Below are positions 21,801 through 32,832 of a stretch of DNA of 64,000 nucleotides, piece by piece. The translations under genes were made by a program, and so were the position numbers. The stretch is from Allodiplogaster sudhausi (lineage: Eukaryota; Nematoda; Chromadorea; Rhabditida; Diplogasteridae): contig CALZFC010000018.1 of the NCBI GenBank assembly GCA_945643635.1, positions 4,253,501 to 4,317,500 of the forward strand, in the 5' to 3' direction. The notes under the pieces were generated by a model. That model did not search any database. It saw only the letters and a program-made list of their open reading frames with translations, and was not told the origin of the DNA. Each line of letters starts with the position of its first letter. Position 1 is the first letter of the stretch.

Positions 21801-21904
21801 CATTTCCTCCTTTTTCTTCCTTTTTTTCTCCTCTTTCTTTACTTCTTCCTTCTTCTCCTCCTTCTTTTCTTCCTCCTTCTTCACTTCCTTCTCATCCTTC
21901 TTCT
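18873..21904 (-). repeat. polypyrimidine minisatellite, right arm
   Basis: About 3.0 kb of TC-rich sequence, the reverse complement of the left-arm unit with the same 148-bp spacing and variants (gaaaggctaag, gatgaag and gagtaag types). It ends in the right terminal repeat. Confidence 0.95.
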
Positions 21905-21998
21905 CATTTCCTTCATCCACTTCGCAGGCGCAAGCGATTCGCATCACGCCCGCAGGCTGCACTTCCTTCCAAATCTGGGAAAAAATATTTTTACATCT
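21905..21998 (-). repeat. right terminal inverted repeat
   Basis: Reverse complement of 5605-5698. On the minus strand its exon-like frame runs into the array for about 200 codons (down to 21357) because the adjacent units happen to keep the frame. Confidence 0.85.
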
Positions 21999-22189
21999 TT
22001 AAATTATAGACTCACCACTGCATATGGATATTTATTTAATGCGCTTCACTTCTCATTCTCCGTCTGAAATAATATTTTGGCTAAATTTGATCTGAAAATA
22101 AAGCAGAAAAGCAAAGACGTTAATTGCTCCGCGGTCAGCTCCTTTAAATCCGTCCAGGAACCTCGTAAGAATTGCTGTTGATTGTCAGA

Positions 22190-22257
22190 TTAGAGAAGTG
22201 GAGAGCTCTTCATGCCGAATTCATAGTAGTCGAGGCGCGTCTCCAAAATCCAGTCAG
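22190..22257 (-). CDS. possible last exon of a minus-strand gene
   Basis: A gtttcag acceptor is followed by a frame reading D-W-I-L-E-T-R-L-D-Y-Y-E-F-G-M-K-S-S-P-L-L and a TAA. Composition is coding-like, but no upstream exons were found before 23000. Confidence 0.2.
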
Positions 22258-23271
22258 CTGAAACTGGAAGTTTTTTTATTACAACTATAAAAAGTTTCCT
22301 AAACAACTACTTTTTTTTCGCAGTTATCTTTTAAGTTATTATCCATTGTTGTTGAGTTATGTGTACAACAGCACAAGGCGTGACTAGAGATATAAATGAA
22401 CTATAAAATCGGCACTATTCATTCAATTACATCCCGAAAAATCTGTGTAAATGTCTATTTAATTTGCTAAATTTTGTTTAATTGAAAAAAAGAAGTTCAG
22501 GTTTTTTTAATATCATTAACTTAAGAAAATAAAATCTAAAATATTATAGAATATCTACCTAATTTTTTCCTCAATTGTTTGCGGAGTGGTGTGTACAGCG
22601 GCTGAAGACTTGACTTGGGATACTTATTTTGGAATTATAATATCTGCACAATTCCCTCGAGAACATCCAAAGTTCGTAAAGTTCTCTATCCTCAGCCCTA
22701 CGTAAGAAGCACATATCGTGTCAATAATCGACAATGAGGTCATAATTTGCCTTTTGGCTCAACACCAATTATGAAGGGCTAAACATTATCTTACCGTAGG
22801 CACTATGCAAATGGCACTTCGAGAACAATTAGCAGGTGGGTTCGATTAGCTATTCACTGCTACTTGGCCAGCATATTATAACAGCGCTAAAACATTTGAC
22901 ATTCGCATCGAGTAGTTTCTTCTCAACATGACGTCACCGCTGCATCTTCTAAAGGACGCCATCTACTTCTCATTCTCCTTCTCTTTTTCTTTCTTCCAAT
23001 CCCTCCTTAATCGCTGAATTTTATTTATACTTCGTTGGCATGTGCTCTTTCTCTCTATCTGTTTTTCTCTCCCGCTCTTCACTCTCCCTATCTCTCTTAG
23101 CTTCGTACTTTCTTCCATTTATTTTCTCTCTCTATACTCTCTCTCTACTCTCTATCTTCTCTCGTTCTCTCTCAGTCTGTCTTACTCTCTCTCTATCTTT
23201 TCTCTTTCTCCATCTGATTTCTCTCTCTGGCTCTCTCTCTCGCTCCAAAGAAAATTACTTGAATCTTCCAG
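22258..23271. other. intergenic with CT microsatellite
   Basis: AT-rich sequence without a convincing gene. A (CT)n-rich tract at about 23040-23250 lies directly upstream of the kelch gene start. It could be promoter-proximal but shows no recognised element. Confidence 0.5.
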
Positions 23272-25709
23272 ATGACAGAGCCTACTCTCCACGAGGACCC
23301 CGTAGCGCAGGCCTTCACGCGCGTCCTTACCGGTTTGTCTTTCTCTTTCCTTTCTCTTTCTCTTTCGTTTGTTGAGTAAAACAAAAACAAATTGCTTTCA
23401 ACCCATCTCTCTCTCAGTTCCCTATTTCGCTCTCTGTCTCTCAACTAGTTCTCAATTAGCATGTAGCATGTAGTCTCAACTCTCAACGAGCATGTAGTTG
23501 CGAAATGAATTATTATTTAGAGCGTTCACTGTACTTGCCTTACTCTCTTCTCGTCAACGGAAACATCGCCTTGATCAGCTACCTCAACAACTATAAAGTG
23601 TTTGTCGACCTCGTCTCTGCTCGGTTTGTTTGCATTATTATAATTCTTATTTAATTAAAAATTAAACTGAGTATATTGTGTGAGTTTTATAAAAGAGATT
23701 CTTTTACTTATTTTCATTGAACTTTTCTCAGGCTGGTTCAGTTTAACTTTGCCTACTTGGACCGGAGGACGGACCCCTTGCATGACCACTACTTATGCGA
23801 GCGTGCTCTTTTAGGTCTCTTATTCTTACAATTCATTATTTTAAGTTTAATTTAATTTTCGTTATTTCTCTGAATCGAAATGAAAAATAAGAAAAGGTTT
23901 TTTTTATCTAAACTCGAAATGATATGAATCGACAGCGCCTTGCAGATATATATATTTTTTCGGTGAAGTTTGTCGCTCCCTTTTTCACTTTCCTTTTTGC
24001 TCTATTTTTTATTTCTCTCACTTTTCTCATTCTCTATTTTATTTGCTTTCTTTGATTAAGATATTATACTTTATTTGAAGGTCTTTCTCACACGCCCGAT
24101 GTTCCTATTGATGACAATCTTCGTGATTTTCTTCGAACATTATCAGTACGTTATTTCCCTTTTCATATTTTATTTTTGTTAAAGGAGATCTAATGGTAAG
24201 GCGAATAAATAGTGTCTTGTTTTTTTTCGCTTTATTTGGCCAGGTTGAGCTGGAAACTTCGATTCCAAGTGTCCCGAAGTCCCAAAAATCCCTCTGCCCT
24301 GAGGAAATTAAAAGTATTGTCTACTTTGAATTCGCGAATATTTTTTTCCCGCCATTAAAAAAATTGGCAGACCTATGTATACAGTGGCCGACGAGGCCAT
24401 TCGACTCCTGCACTTGAAATACATGCATATATATATACATATATGTAAATAAATATTTAAGTAAAAGTAATAGGTAAAAGAGGATGAAGGATTTAGAAAT
24501 GCTTAGTTAATGTAGGATGCCGTTGATAACCTACAGGAGGAAGGTATTCTCACAGTTGTGCACCATGACGAATACTACTTCTTCCTCAACTTTGATGGTA
24601 TAATGTTCAGTAAAATCAAGGACAACTTTCGAGAAGGGTATGTACGTTATTGTTGCCAAATAAAAAAAGGTTTATGTTGACATTTTATATTCAAAATAGT
24701 AAAGTGTAATCGTCTTTTCTTCTTGGCCTACATTCTTTGTGCATTGTAAATGTGAGTGAAATCAAAGAATCTTTGAACTTGGTCTACCGCCTGGAATCTC
24801 CGCGATCTATGGCAGTGAGCTGGCATCAGTCAAGATGCTGAATGTGGTAATTATTTATTAATGATCTTTTTTGAATTTATTTCGGGATTGGACAAACCAA
24901 ATGTTTTTGGAAGAAACTTTTAAGCAAATTATATGTATAAAAAACTGCGTATATATATATATATAATGACATATGTGTAGGAGGAAATTTTCATATTTGT
25001 TATATGCAGGAGAAGCGGGCTGCTGACATTCAGGATGTTATCGTTTTCTGCGGTGGCTGTTTCATGATGGAAGATCAAGAAGTTAGTATGGCAAAATATT
25101 CCGCTTCATTTATGTTTGCTAATTGTACCATTTGTGCTGCAGATAATAAATACATTAATTTAGTATAGTACCTAATATCTCTTTTTAAGCACCAATTAAA
25201 ACCGGTTGACATGCCCTTCGACAATCTGCACATATTCGACATCAACCGGGAGATATTCGAACGGTGGCAGACACTTCCGGACCCTGTCAGCAATTCCTTC
25301 CTTATCATAATATAGTCTAAAAGGTAGCTCTGCTCATAGTGATTTAATTAATCGAAGAAATCTTTTAATGATAGCGATTTTCGATTTAAAAATAAATCGT
25401 TCTTATGGCTAAACGAGAAATTTGCGATTTTTATCCTGAAGTAAATCCAGTGCCCGCACCATTTACCTCCGCGAAATCTCTCTTGATGGGAGAAAGATAG
25501 AAAGCTTTCTACAAAGTGCCCCCCAACTCTGTGTAGATCCACGGCTTTCCGGCGGCGCGCGAAGAGGCATCTGTAATGAAGGTCGCCAACAAGTGGATGT
25601 TCGTGGTCGGCGGGTACCTAGGCCCCGGCTCGGGAACCGGAGTGCTCGCCCGATGCGTCTGGCGACTCAACACTTCATCCTCGAGATGGCAGCTCGTCTA
25701 TCAGCTACC
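23272..25709 (+). CDS. kelch-repeat protein, multi-exon, 3' end unresolved
   Basis: Exons I can join: 23272-23332, 23521-23623, 23732-23814, 24081-24145, 24244-24313, 24385 to about 24444, about 24521-24640, about 24785-24848, 25011-25080, 25190-25285 and 25537-25709. The first five junctions are exactly in phase; those around 24444-24850 are uncertain. The N-terminal part is helical with no recognised domain. The last exons encode two kelch blades: V-I-V-F-C-G-G-C-F-M-M with W-Q-T-L-P-D-P, and M-F-V-V-G-G-Y-L-G with W-R-L-N-T-S-S-S-R-W. Kelch propellers mediate protein binding, often as Cul3 or actin adaptors, but no BTB domain is clear here. A full propeller needs more blades, and a Mutator-like element begins 54 bp after the last exon, so the gene may be split or continue beyond it. 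Donor gtcagc follows 25709 in phase 2. Confidence 0.6.
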
Positions 25710-25763
25710 GTCAGCCATAACTTTCCAGCTAATAGCACATTCTTCGTTATATTATTTTTATAT

Positions 25764-25933
25764 CGGTAAACCTTTTCTGTGTCACAAATTTGACTTTTTT
25801 TTGCCACAAAAAAAATTCGTGTCACTAATTTACTTTTTTTTGCCACAAATTATTTTCTGTCCTTAAATTTACTTTTTTTGCCACAAAATATTTACTGTCC
25901 CAAATTTTACTTTTTTTTGCCACTAATATTCCG
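25764..25933 (+). repeat. left TIR of the MULE
   Basis: Starts CGGTAAACCTTTT and contains four tandem ~38-bp subunits with the core ttactttttttgccacaaa. Matches the reverse complement of 28675-28846 with few changes. Confidence 0.85.
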
Positions 25934-26022
25934 TCATTTTTGCTGTCAATGCTATAAAATATGTTATGTATTTCTCAATTTGCTGTGCTGGAATGTATGT
26001 TGGTGCACCTGTAGGTCTTCCG

Positions 26023-28485
26023 ATGGAAGACGACGGACTGTCTTCCTTGTTTCCAACGTCGAGTTCCGCGGATCAGGATGAACGTGAATCCGCTTCTTCA
26101 TCCCATTACGACTCAAGCAATCCGTTTTCGGACGAGGATAGCGACTTGCGCGATGAACCTCGTTCGACCAAACGTAGAGGTTCATGCTGTTCTTGTAATT
26201 AGCATAGTAGCCTACGTGAGCCTCGCCTATTTCACAATGCATATTAGCGTTCAATCTGCTAGCTCACTTTGTCCCTTCTCCCCAAATTTACCTCTCTCCC
26301 GCCTCTCATCACCTCACATTTCTATTCCCACCTCAGGAAAACGAATCGAGTATACGACCTGGCGCTATTTTGCGAACAATGAAGAATTCAGCGACTTTTG
26401 GAATCAAGAGAAACATAACTGGCGTTTTCATCTAGAGCGTAGCACAAAGCGAGGAGATATTCAAGAGTGGTTAGCTTTGCATCTGTATGCATAACCGAAC
26501 GAATTAAACTGTGAATATTTAGGCACTGCGAGGTGCTGCGACTCGTCTGCCCGGATGACGAAGATACACTTCTCTTGGAAGTTTCTGCTGGCGAGCATGA
26601 GCATCATTCTGTTGAGTTGGACAAGGCCTCTGCCATTACAAACGAGGTCAAGGACTTCGTCAGACACCAAATCTCGTTGGGTGTGACGCCAGGAAGGATT
26701 CACGTCCTCTTAAGTGTACGTTTCAATTATAATGATGATGTATGTAGTTGTAATTCCTTTCATTATTGCAGCAAATGGAGCTTCCGAAGCTTCCTACTCT
26801 GAATCAAATTCAGAACCTTGTTTTCCGGCTCATGGAGAAGAGAAAGACGGCTTTCACGGATGAAGACCTACGCAACTACTGCCAGCAGAACGAAGCAGTC
26901 CCTATTGGTGCTCCCGACAAGCCCTACGTAGTGGGTTGGGAATACGTCGACAACAATGACTTCTTCGTTTTGTGGTCGACAACGAAACATCTCGAGCGCC
27001 AAAGAGGCGCTGACTACCTACAGGTTGACCCCCCGAATCTGTTGTTTGCTTAAGACAACTGTAAATATAAATTTCAGGCGGATGCCACGTACTGCTTGAT
27101 GTGGCTGGCATACCCGGTACAGATATTCGGCACTTCCGATGCGAACCATCACTTCACCATGACTATGATGGCTGTTGGCCCCTCCGAAAACACAAGATTT
27201 TACGAGAAGGTCTTCAATTGCCTAAAATCGCTGGGCAACATTCCGCAGTACATCATGGCAGACGGTAGTCGAAGCGTTAGTGCTGCGCAGCAGAAGGTCT
27301 TTCCTGAATCGGTTCGTTAAAGAGAGAGATAAATAGAGACAGAGATAGAGAGAGACAGAGAGTGGGAGAGAGACAGACAGATAGCAAGAGCGAGGAATTT
27401 TTAAATAGGTTCGGCTTATGTGCTACGCCCATGTCCACCGAAGAGTGAAAGTTAACCTTCCAAAGACCTTCCCGCTTGTCGTTAGAAACCGAATCATGGG
27501 TGACATCGAAGTCCTACGTCGCTGCCGCTCGCAAGAGGCGTTTGCTTTAGGTTCGATAGCCTCTTCACTGTTTTTTTGGAAATACCATGGCCGTTATTTT
27601 AGCTGCCAAGCTAATGCTGGCATCGTGGCCAGCTCCTACCTCAAAATTTAAGAAGTACATGCTGGATACGTGGATTAACGGATCTGAGAATCTTTGGTTT
27701 GATGGTGCCAGTCCTTATATTGTCAACAACAATGGCCTCGAAAGCTGCAATAAGCAGATAAAGGAGAAGCATACTCTGCGTAAGAGGCTGGAGCTTTCGG
27801 TCTTTCTTCAAAGGGCTGAAGAGGCAGTCTGCTATCGGTCTAAAGCTATGAGGGTATGCTTTTTTGAAATCGTTGAAAGGAAAAAAATTATATATTAATA
27901 AAATGACGCCTGCTTAGGCAATTCCGGAGAATCCTGCCGACTACGAGATTGCTCCTCATCAGTTCAAGGCTGCTTATCAGATGATCTCCGGGCCTGATTC
28001 ACCAAACTGCACAGCCGCCCGGCTGCCAGCGTCTGGCGAGATCTGCTTCATCATGGCTACGAATACCAATTGCAAAGCATCGAAGGATGAGCTGTTGGCG
28101 GGCTTCCAGGAGTCCTTTGAGCAGGCAACGTCATGGGAACATTTCAAGAGGCGCCGGTACTTGGTATGTTTATCTCACGTTCCCATTATCAGCATCAAGT
28201 ATTTCAATTTAGGTTAACGTTGTGAAGGAGTCCGCGATCAGTCCGACTCATTTCGTTTGCTCCTGCCACAACGGCTCCGGAAAGAATGCCTGCATGCATT
28301 CGGTTTCTGTAATGTGTGCACCTGCTACTGCACTCCGCCAGTACCCTCCAGATGCGCGCGCTGCTCCCCTTGTTCATGTATCGAAGAAAAGGGGTCGTCC
28401 CAAAAAGTCGGAATCGCAGACACAGCTGGCAGTTGGTGGTCGCCCTTCAAATGCTCCCAAGCAGAATCGCCATGCAGCTAACTAA
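26023..28485 (+). CDS. MULE transposase (DDE, SWIM zinc finger, AT-hook), apparently intact
   Basis: About nine exons with GT-AG introns join in phase from ATG 26023 to TAA 28483-28485. An acidic Ser-rich N-terminus is followed by a FLYWCH/WRKY-like zinc-binding region (W-R-Y-F, then H-C-E-V). The MULE catalytic domain follows. The first Asp is in A-D-A-T-Y-C-L-M-W with G-T-S-D-A-N-H-H-F; the second is in M-A-D-G-S with the C-Y-A-H motif 20-25 residues on; the Glu is in N-N-N-G-L-E-S-C-N. A SWIM zinc finger C-S-C-H-N...C-M-H follows, and the C-terminus has an AT-hook, K-R-G-R-P-K-K. The enzyme would cut and reinsert the element in the nucleus. No stop or frameshift was seen, so recent activity is plausible. 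Exact borders of the two smallest introns were not tested. Confidence 0.85.
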
Positions 28486-28674
28486 GAGTTTTATGGCATG
28501 CACTTCTCAATTGTTTCTTTGTTGTTGTTAGCTTATCATCTGAGTTTGAGTTCTGTAACTGCTAAGTTTAATAAGGCCTCAATGGTTTATTTTTATGAAG
28601 GAGATAAAGTTAAAATCCGACTACTTATGGTTAATCGTTAGAGATTATGGAGGAAAAACATTAAATTTGGAGCA

Positions 28675-28846
28675 GACAATAATTTCTGGCTAAAAGAAGT
28701 AAAATTAATGACAGAAAATATTTTGTGGCAAAAAAAAGTAAATTTAAGGACAAAAAATAATTTGTGGCAAAAAAAAGTAAATTAGTGACACGAAATTTTT
28801 TTGTGGCAAAAAAAAGTTGAATTTGTGACAAAAAAAAGGTGATCGC
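28675..28846 (-). repeat. right TIR of the MULE
   Basis: Reverse complement of the left TIR with the same four ~38-bp subunits. It ends ...aggtgatcgc before the target-site duplication. Confidence 0.85.
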
Positions 28847-29131
28847 ATTTTTATATTCGAAAAACATTTTTCAGTGATTTTTTCTCCGTCATTTCTGCTG
28901 CGTTCTGCAGATTGTCGGGCCGTCTTCTCGTCTTAATGAGAGTAAATTACTTATTAAATTTATTTTTTTTATTTTTCAAATCAGTTGACAGTAAGAATGT
29001 AAAAGTATTTTAAAAGTTGTAAATATTGTGAGAACTGTTTTATTTTTTGCTGTACAAATGTGGTATCACGAACAACTTAAATAAAAAAAATATCCAAAGA
29101 TAATCAGTTAATTATAACTATTCTGCTAAAG

Positions 29132-29213
29132 GACCACCACCCACCGTGAACGAGATCGAATGGAGATGTTCCGTGTCGCTGCGCCTGCCCTCGCATGGAG
29201 GTCCTTCAGCAAG
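29132..29213 (+). CDS. possible exon downstream of the MULE
   Basis: A frame reading P-P-P-T-V-N-E-I-E-W-R-C-S-V ends at a gtttct donor. It could be a distal exon of the interrupted kelch gene or part of another gene. I could not join it in phase to 25709, so its assignment is open. Confidence 0.25.
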
Positions 29214-29399
29214 GTTTCTATTTTTTATCTTCCAGTATGATCAACTTTGGCCTAAAAGTTCGATTGAATTGGGTCCCACAGGATTTATGAAAATCAGCTT
29301 GAAATTCATTGCTTATTTTATGATTCGCAAAGTATCCGTGAATGTTTCGTCGGATTCTTCCTTTTACTTATGTATTAATTTTCAATAGAGCACATCTAA

Positions 29400-29600
29400 T
29401 CAGGTTCTGAGTCTACTGAAGCCGGAGGCCCTCGCTGCTGTCCATGTGAGGTTTGGTTTCGGCTTTCCCGGGCCATCGGACAACGTCGCCGAGGCAACGC
29501 GTCGAATCACGGGCATTCTCATCACGGGGATTAGCATGAATTCCTTTGATCTTGCCACCGCTAATGTCTTTGGTCATGCCGCCACTTTAACTTTGTTCTT
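29400..29600 (+). repeat. diverged copy of the promoter region found at 30041-30175
   Basis: Shares ctgaagcc, gctgtccatg-gaggtt, cccgggccatcgg and gatcttg in the same order with the sequence just upstream of the secreted-protein gene at 30231. The copy lacks a TATA box. An open frame through it is probably incidental. The following 29601-30040 shows only an unsupported 66-codon frame (29669-29869). Confidence 0.5.
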
Positions 29601-30090
29601 GTATTACTAATCCTACTTGAAGTATACTTTTCCCTTGAGAACGTTCTTCTACATTTCTACATTAAAGAATGGCCAGCCGAGCTTGTCTTCTTCAACTGTT
29701 GTTACATAACTTTAAATCATTTTTGCCGATCTGGAAAACGGGCATCGAGTTCTTACTGCCTTACATAATGGAAGGCAAAGTAAATTTACTCCCGCAAATG
29801 ATGCTGAGTCTCTTAACGAAGTTTGAGGAATTCAAACAAAGTTCGTCTCGATATAATTGGAGTCATTAAGCTATTTAGAGCTGTTTGTCTAACAAGGCAA
29901 ACATGTGTCCTAATTATGAGGATTTCAATAACGGTTCAAACTTTCTAGATGTATGTTTTAGACCGATGCGAATAGATCCTCGTTCAAAAAACCGTATGCT
30001 AATCATTCAGTGAACTGCTCCTTTAAATTAGTCTTCTGAAGCCCATCGCGGCTGTCCATGCGAGGTTGGCGTTCCCGGGCCATCGGTCGG

Positions 30091-30098
30091 TATAAATA
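30091..30098 (+). promoter_or_regulatory. TATA box
   Basis: TATAAATA in a GC-rich context 140 bp upstream of the ATG at 30231. It fits a transcription start near 30120. Confidence 0.6.
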
Positions 30099-30230
30099 CA
30101 ACCCGGCCGGAGCATGAGAACAAGCTTTCTCAAGCATTCGATCTTGTCTTTTGAATGTCACCATTTTACCTTTAAATAATTAATTCTACAGTATTTTTTT
30201 TTCATTTAGCCGAAGAAATCAGAAATCAGC

Positions 30231-31214
30231 ATGCACACCCTGGTCGTTCTCTGCGTTCTCCTCTCCGCCGCTTCTCTCGACGCCTTCAACTTCGAGAGTG
30301 TAAACAGAGGACATGGCTTCGGCGACTTCTTCGGCGGGGGAAAGGACCTCAGGGACCTCATCGAGGATGAAAAGATGCTCCGCGATATTTTTGGAGACCG
30401 AAAGGACATCAGTGACCTCTTCGCTGCTTTGTTTGGCGGAAGATTCGGCAAGGGAAAGGCAAGGCCATTTTCAGACCAACATTTTAGTCTACATACTAGA
30501 AATATAAATAACTATATATTCGAACGTTGATAACAAAAAAAGTTTAATAATTTTAACAGGGTCATGGTCATGGCCGCCGCTCCACGTCTGCTCCCCCCGT
30601 TCGCTCCTCAGCCATCCCCTGCCGTTCCTCGGTGCCCCCAGCCGGCTCCTCGCTCCCTCCGGTCTCTGCCCTCCCGACCTCCCTCCCTCCCTTCACCGGT
30701 TTCCACTCCGACGGATCCGGTGATCTGCCATTAAGTCCAGCCCCCTCAGGCTAGGAACAACTCTTGACTTACTAAGCAATATTGGGAGAGCTTTCAGTAA
30801 TGGATAGTGGCTGTTCAATTTATGATAATTGTGCCTGCTTCAATCTGTTCTGCGTCTGGCAACGCGAGCCAGTGTACTGAGCCAGATGTCTCTGATGGAA
30901 TCTGCTCTAAGCCTCAGGTCATACTTGGTTTTGTCAAACGATTTACATATTAGTTGTTTTCATCAAATATCAAAAGTGTTCGCGGAAACTGACAGAGCAC
31001 AGAATAAGCTCTTTTCTTCTAATCTCAAAAGTATTCAAAAAATGAACTTTATGTACATTGCAAGGTAACCCCATCGTCGATCGCCTGCGCCTTCCCCCGC
31101 TCGCTCTTCGTGGACAACCAGCTGGCGCGTGGCACTGTCTCCTGTGTCAACGGCGTCTGGACCGGACCGGACGGCGCCACCTTCTCGGCCACGCTCACCG
31201 CATACTGTATATGA
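30231..31214 (+). CDS. secreted protein with C-terminal Cys-containing domain, four exons, 215 aa
   Basis: Exons are 30231-30458, 30560-30719, 30808-30917 and 31065-31214, and phases agree throughout. The N-terminus M-H-T-L-V-V-L-C-V-L-L-S-A-A-S-L-D-A is a signal peptide. Exon 1 continues with a Gly/Phe and charged region (F-G-D-F-F-G-G-G-K-D-L). Exon 2 is Pro/Ser-rich and low complexity. Exons 3-4 form a small Cys domain with C-T-E-P-D-V-S-D-G-I-C, I-A-C-A-F-P-R-S-L-F-V-D and T-V-S-C-V-N-G-V-W-T-G-P-D-G, ending Y-C-I. The family is not recognised; the layout suggests an extracellular or cuticle-associated protein. The first intron uses a GC donor (AAG|gcaagg). If exon 2 is not spliced at 30719, the protein would stop at 30752 after 140 residues. 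Confidence 0.65.
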
Positions 31215-31255
31215 GTCCCGAGGCGATAAATACTAGTGTGATGAGGTGTGCTTTT

Positions 31256-31261
31256 AATAAA
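31256..31261 (+). terminator. poly(A) signal AATAAA
   Basis: Canonical AATAAA 42 bp after the stop codon at 31214; supports the downstream exons belonging to this gene. Confidence 0.65.
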
Positions 31262-32179
31262 GAAATAATGATTGCCGTGAAAGTGACAGCCAGTCCGAAC
31301 CCGCCTAAGCCTAGTCCACGAAGGTGGGCAGCGTTCAGAGACAGGGAAAGAGAGACGGAGAAAGAGTGAGGGAGATAAAGATAAAAGAGTTAGAGAATGC
31401 AGGGAGAGCGAGGGAGAGGGATCCCTTCTCGAGAAAGAAGGGAGTGAGAGAGTGCAAAGGGGAGGAAAAAATACGAGGATGAGTTCTAGAATGTCTGTTT
31501 GTTTGGCCTTGAATTTTGTCAATGATACAAGCTTCATGCTGTTCAACCAAATACGAGATACCTCTGGATCACCAGTTCATCTATCCTCCACCGTCACATT
31601 ACCGTATTTTCCCCTCCCTTTCCCTCGCACCCTCTCATCAATCCCTCTCTTTTCCTCTTCTCTCTCCTTTCTTTTCTCTCTCTCTCTGTCCCTGTCTCCG
31701 ACAACTGTGAATCTTCGACGACGAGAAAGAAGCGTAACCAATAAAATCTGCGAAATTTCTCTAGGACAAAAAACTTTGAAGAAAACCCAAATAGGGCTAT
31801 ATGTAGCTGTGAGAAGACTCCGAGATATGCTTGGATCCATTTACAGAATTAAGATCCCTTCTAACCGCCCCCCCCTCCCCGAAGCATGGGAAGAGCCAAG
31901 ATAGCATTCTTGGTTTGTGTCTCTTCGATTGAACTTAGAATAATAATAATAAAATTCTATAAGGCAGAAGAAATGATGAACAGCACCAATTTGAAATAAA
32001 TGCCAATTCCATATGATCTTGCTGAACTTGCCAAGATTCACAAGAGTGTGGTAACTTCATATACCGAATCATAAAATGGAAATTAAAGAAGAAGTAAAAT
32101 TTCTGTGCAGATATGAAGTCGTACTTCGTTAGAAGAAAATTGACCGAGCATTCAAAGTATAGTTTCTTGGAACGCGACT
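31262..32179. other. intergenic with GA and CT tracts
   Basis: A GA-rich tract (31340-31460) and a CT-rich tract (31610-31690) are oppositely oriented about 200 bp apart. No gene seen. Confidence 0.5.
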
Positions 32180-32320
32180 TTAAAGTCCCTGTTGCGGAGC
32201 AGTCTTCTTCATCTCTTCCGTGCCCTCTCTGCCCACTCCCAGATTGGGGATTTTCTCGACGCGGGAGTGCAGTGAATGTAAGAAAAGACTCGCAGCCATC
32301 TTGTTTGCCTTGGTCATCAT
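32180..32320 (-). CDS. short possible protein gene or exon, 46 codons
   Basis: A frame from ATG 32320 to TAA 32180 reads M-M-T-K-A-N-K-M-A-A-S-L-F-L and later R-V-E-K-I-P-N-L-G-V-G-R-E-G. Third-position bias is G/C as in the real exons nearby. A competing frame on the same strand (32330 to 31935) has poorer composition. The family is not recognised; it could be the last exon of a gene. Confidence 0.3.
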   Translation of the reverse strand: MMTKANKMAASLFLHSLHSRVEKIPNLGVGREGTEEMKKTAPQQGL

Positions 32321-32832
32321 TTCCACTCATCTTGTTCTTCCCATTCTTGTTCTCTTGTTTTTTGAATTGATTTGCAAATGTGCCGAATATATAAACAAAA
32401 TAGAAGGATTGGTGAAGTAAAGTTGCCTGGAATATTCGGATCTAACAATTGCACAACAAGGTGTTCATGGATCTACATAAATCCTCTGTATAAGTTAAAG
32501 ATCGCAGGTGTTCCGTTTCAGAAAAAGAAAAGGCGTTAGGAAGAGGTTGCGATAAGCAGAGCCTCACTGATTACAATGAAGAATGGGTTGGTCACTGAAG
32601 AAAAAGGAAGTCGGTTGAGTAGAAATAGGTGGGTGATTGGTAAACTCGTCAATTTATGTGGCTCGCGCATGATCATCATTAGTACTACAGTAACATTGCT
32701 TTATGAAACATAAGTAACATTGCTTTATCAAATAAACTGATTTCTGGAGAGGAAGGAAGAACGCTGGGTAACAAGAGCAAAAGAAGGAGAGAGTGATTGA
32801 GAGTGTCGGAGAGATAGCGGGAGAGAGAGAAC

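Larger units (their letters stand above)
5605..21998. repeat. 16.4-kb giant asymmetric inverted repeat of polypurine minisatellite
   Basis: The same ~94-bp non-repetitive sequence is found at 5605-5698 and, reverse-complemented, at about 21905-21998. Inside it on the left is a GA-rich array (to 18178), and on the right the same array read as TC (18873-21904). The two arms are separated by a ~694-bp retrotransposon fragment. The arms differ in length (about 12.5 kb against 3.0 kb). No target-site duplication is evident outside the ends. In single-stranded or transcribed form the arms could pair over at least 3 kb. Confidence 0.9.
25764..28846 (+). mobile_element. full-length Mutator-like element (MULE), autonomous type
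   Basis: A 3083-bp element with ~170-bp terminal inverted repeats encodes a complete MULE transposase on the plus strand. It is flanked by the 10-bp direct repeat ATTTTTATAT (25754-25763 and 28847-28856), in the 8-11 bp range usual for this superfamily. The outermost bases are less well matched than the inner TIR. It lies just downstream of a kelch-gene exon. Confidence 0.85.

Noticed and set aside
5605..21998. Telomere or centromere interpretation of the array
   Set aside because: No telomeric hexamer, and a 148-bp purine unit alone does not show centromere function.
18754..22067. Plus-strand frames of 524 and 580 codons in the right arm
   Set aside because: Same pyrimidine-tract artefact as on the other arm.
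25780..25930. CRISPR-like array from the regular gccacaaa spacing
   Set aside because: The subunits lie in MULE TIRs and are mirrored at the other end; the genome is eukaryotic.
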